The notes beneath the pieces are model-generated. The model saw only the letters and a list, made by a program, of their open reading frames with translations, did no database searches and was not told where the DNA came from. DNA of 64,000 bases, taken from assembly GCA_009617715.1 (NCBI GenBank), contig VTFK01000309.1, forward strand, positions 186,001-250,000, given 5' to 3'. Position 1 is the first letter of the stretch. Each line of letters opens with the position of its first letter. The position numbers and the translations under genes were made by a program. Source of the DNA: Plectrocnemia conspersa (taxonomy: Eukaryota; Arthropoda; Insecta; Trichoptera; Polycentropodidae). This document shows, in pieces, positions 62,163-64,000 of this stretch.

Positions 62163-63615
62163 ATATGAAGAAATACAAGATAAAGAGGAACGACCCAAGC
62201 AAACTTCCCTAAAGAACACCAGCTGGAATTTTACGCGGGATCGAGTGTTCATTATTTAGTGAAACAACGTAGCGTCTACTTTTCAGGTATGAGCGTATTA
62301 AACGTTGCATATAGTCAGTGGTTTTGTTTTTGTATAGTTCTAGAAGCAACCCTTCATACCATACTGTGTCAAAAGCTTATTCAATATCTAACATTAAAAG
62401 CCTGGGACTCATTTTATATTTAAATTAGCACATATGTGTTCCATCAAACTAATAAGTTGGTGTGTTGTCAACAAGTGATTTTCGCGGAAACAAAACTGTT
62501 CATTAATAATTTTATTCCCCAAATATTGATATATCTTAAACTCATAAAGATTATTTTTTCAAATATTTTAATAAGCGATGGTTATAATTTGATTGGCAAA
62601 TAACTAATCTTTGTATGATCTTTATCGGATTTTTATCGGATGAATCTAAGCTAGTTAGGAAATACCCAAAGGATAAACTGGCGTAATGAATGCAAATTCC
62701 AGGAAGGACTTTTTTATTTTTTAAGTTTTTCATAACATTTAAAATTTTCCGTGAGCTAATTTTGCGAATCAAATTCTTATCATTCGCGAATGCTTCTATT
62801 TTTATTATTGATCTATTCCCTTCGTTTATAGCTTTAGAGTATATCATTTTTTTAAGTAAGTTCATACGATGCAGAAAAGGCATCAGCTACTATCATCTTA
62901 TCCTGATCTGTGTCAGCTATGATATTAGCAATTTTTAACCGTGGAATTTCTGTGTGTTTATTTTTAAGCGATTGAGTTACGTTTCATAATAAATTATCTG
63001 CTGGTTTTAGCTTTTCAAGTTTCGCTACAACGTTTTGTTTTAAATGTTCTAATTTTATCATGAATATCATCAGTCAATTTGTTTATTAAAGTTTTTAATT
63101 GCGAAGATTTAGTTTTTTGCCACTGCTTTTTCAATTTATTTTAAATTTTATTAAATTTAATTATCGATGGAGTAAGTTAAAATTTTAACGCGTCGGTACT
63201 GGTAATATTTTAGCTTGTTCGATTACGGTTATTAAATAATTAATATCGTCGTCGATAGTTTTAATGTCTGATGCGGCATAGTTCTATCGCCCAACCACTA
63301 TACAAGACTCGACAATACTCTTGAAACCCTTTCAATTAGCATTGTTAGAATCAAAAGCCTGAATGCCTTGAGCTTAGCATTAACCTTTAGTCAACGTAAT
63401 ATCTAAAATTTCCAGCGTAATGCATTGGTTGTTTTGGAAAATTTCGTGCAAATAGTTAAAAAGCATCGTCCTAGATCATTTCACACCGGAACGATTCCAA
63501 TGCACGTGACTGGTGTCGAGATCTCCAGTTAAAATGACCGAATCACCAAGAGCAAACACCGCATCGAGATCATTAGAGGAAAATTCATATACTGAAGTTC
63601 TCTAACGATTTAAGA
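62163..63615 (-). mobile_element. Degenerate Jockey-like LINE fragment, minus strand
   Basis: Reading the minus strand from about 63615 to 62163 gives, in order: the C-terminal half of an apurinic-type endonuclease domain (ALGDSVILTGDL then HVHWN, about 63480-63560), a linker with short open pieces (one 110 codons at 62551-62883), then reverse-transcriptase blocks: NEQFCFRENHLLTTHQL (about 62470-62510), a degenerate LDIE-stop-AFDTVWYEGLL (about 62350-62390), YLKSRRYVVSLN and IPxKIPAGVL (about 62190-62290). It stops before the YADD box. Stops and frameshifts are frequent. Classic Jockey order (EN then RT). Confidence 0.8.
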
Positions 63616-63930
63616 TACGCTGTATGATTTCTGCTAAAATAAAAACTAGAAAGAAATTATAAATATCACATTAGCTTATAGACAACAATGTTTATATAAA
63701 AAATGACTGTAAATAAATCAACATAATACTTTTTTTATAGAAGTAAACTAAGCGTTTTCACTTCGAAAAAAATACGCTAATTGAGCATTATCCAATCAAA
63801 AGTCATTGATGAAATCTATAAAAATATCAACTCAATACGATTTAGAACTGTAAAAATTTAAAAGACCTTCTGTAGAACTTACTGCTGTAAAACTATTTAT
63901 AATAAAATTATTATGATTTTAATATCTGAG
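63616..63930. other. A+T-rich noncoding DNA between two LINE fragments
   Basis: Nothing recognised. Confidence 0.5.
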
Positions 63931-63934
63931 TAAA

Positions 63935-64000
63935 ATTACCAAATTTCCAAGTCCAAACACAGCGTCGAGATCGTAACGGACACCGCAAAAAATAAAATTA
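63935..64000 (-). mobile_element. Second Jockey-like LINE endonuclease fragment, cut by the window edge
   Basis: The minus strand reads DLDAVFGLGNLVILL, matching the endonuclease segment at about 63530-63580 of the neighbouring fragment (both share a GCGTCGAGATC/GCATCGAGATC landmark). Same orientation as the first fragment, so either a second insertion or a local duplication. Confidence 0.55.

Noticed and set aside
62690..62938. 82-codon plus-strand frame
   Set aside because: Antisense shadow of the degenerate Jockey-like LINE on the minus strand.

Overview
The window looks like gene-poor nuclear DNA from an insect or other arthropod. It is strongly A+T-rich, has no long host open reading frame and no operon-like packing, and carries a mixed load of degenerate eukaryotic transposons: Jockey-type LINEs, a Penelope-like element, mariner, pogo/Tigger, two hAT elements, a Mutator-like element and tRNA-derived SINEs. 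A short array of the arthropod telomere motif (TTAGG, read here as CCTAA) supports an arthropod. I could not fix the order or species.

Layout. 1-4590: A+T-rich DNA with one unexplained open patch near 2.5 kb. 4590-6390: a frameshifted Jockey-like LINE with an (AAAT)n tail, sitting in or beside an array of ~230-bp repeats that continues to about 7480. 7.6-9.0 kb: a strong hairpin and two GC-richer islands. 10595-11709: a hAT element with a perfect 8-bp target duplication. 12945-13909: a reversed, broken endonuclease/reverse-transcriptase element. 14.7-21 kb: mostly A+T-rich sequence with a few islands. 20986-21150 (minus): a candidate last exon of a host gene (acceptor, short open end, stop, poly(A) signal). 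If it is real, much of the sequence to its right may be intron of that gene.

21-37 kb: long A+T-rich stretches, two copies of one tRNA-derived SINE family (23.6 and 33.0 kb), and islands resembling conserved noncoding DNA (24.6-25.0, 26.3-26.8, 32.5-32.7 kb). 37706-38561: an internally deleted pogo/Tigger transposase. 39.7-40.0 kb: a near-perfect 87-bp palindrome followed by a (CTAAC)5 telomere-type array. 42-44 kb: GC-richer islands, one open in several frames.

44464-48969 is the most informative locus. A ZBED-type hAT element, defined by its ends and an 8-bp target duplication, has had a 3070-bp element inserted into its transposase C-terminus. The inserted element has ~550-bp terminal inverted repeats and a 9-bp target duplication, as in Mutator-like elements. 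The outer ~170 bp of each inverted repeat is an array of ~15-nt GAGCGC/GTCATAA motifs, and the core holds three ~170-bp tandem repeats but no transposase that I can see.

49-64 kb: regulatory-looking islands, a tRNA-like SINE head, a 5'-truncated LINE holding the longest open frame in the window (267 aa), a Penelope-like GIY-YIG fragment directly beside it, an island with good splice-donor sites at 57.4-57.9 kb, a decayed mariner with TA duplications (59143-60122), and two reversed Jockey-like LINE fragments at the right edge. No complete host protein-coding gene, rRNA, canonical tRNA or CRISPR array was recognised. All calls are by eye from the sequence; no database search was possible.
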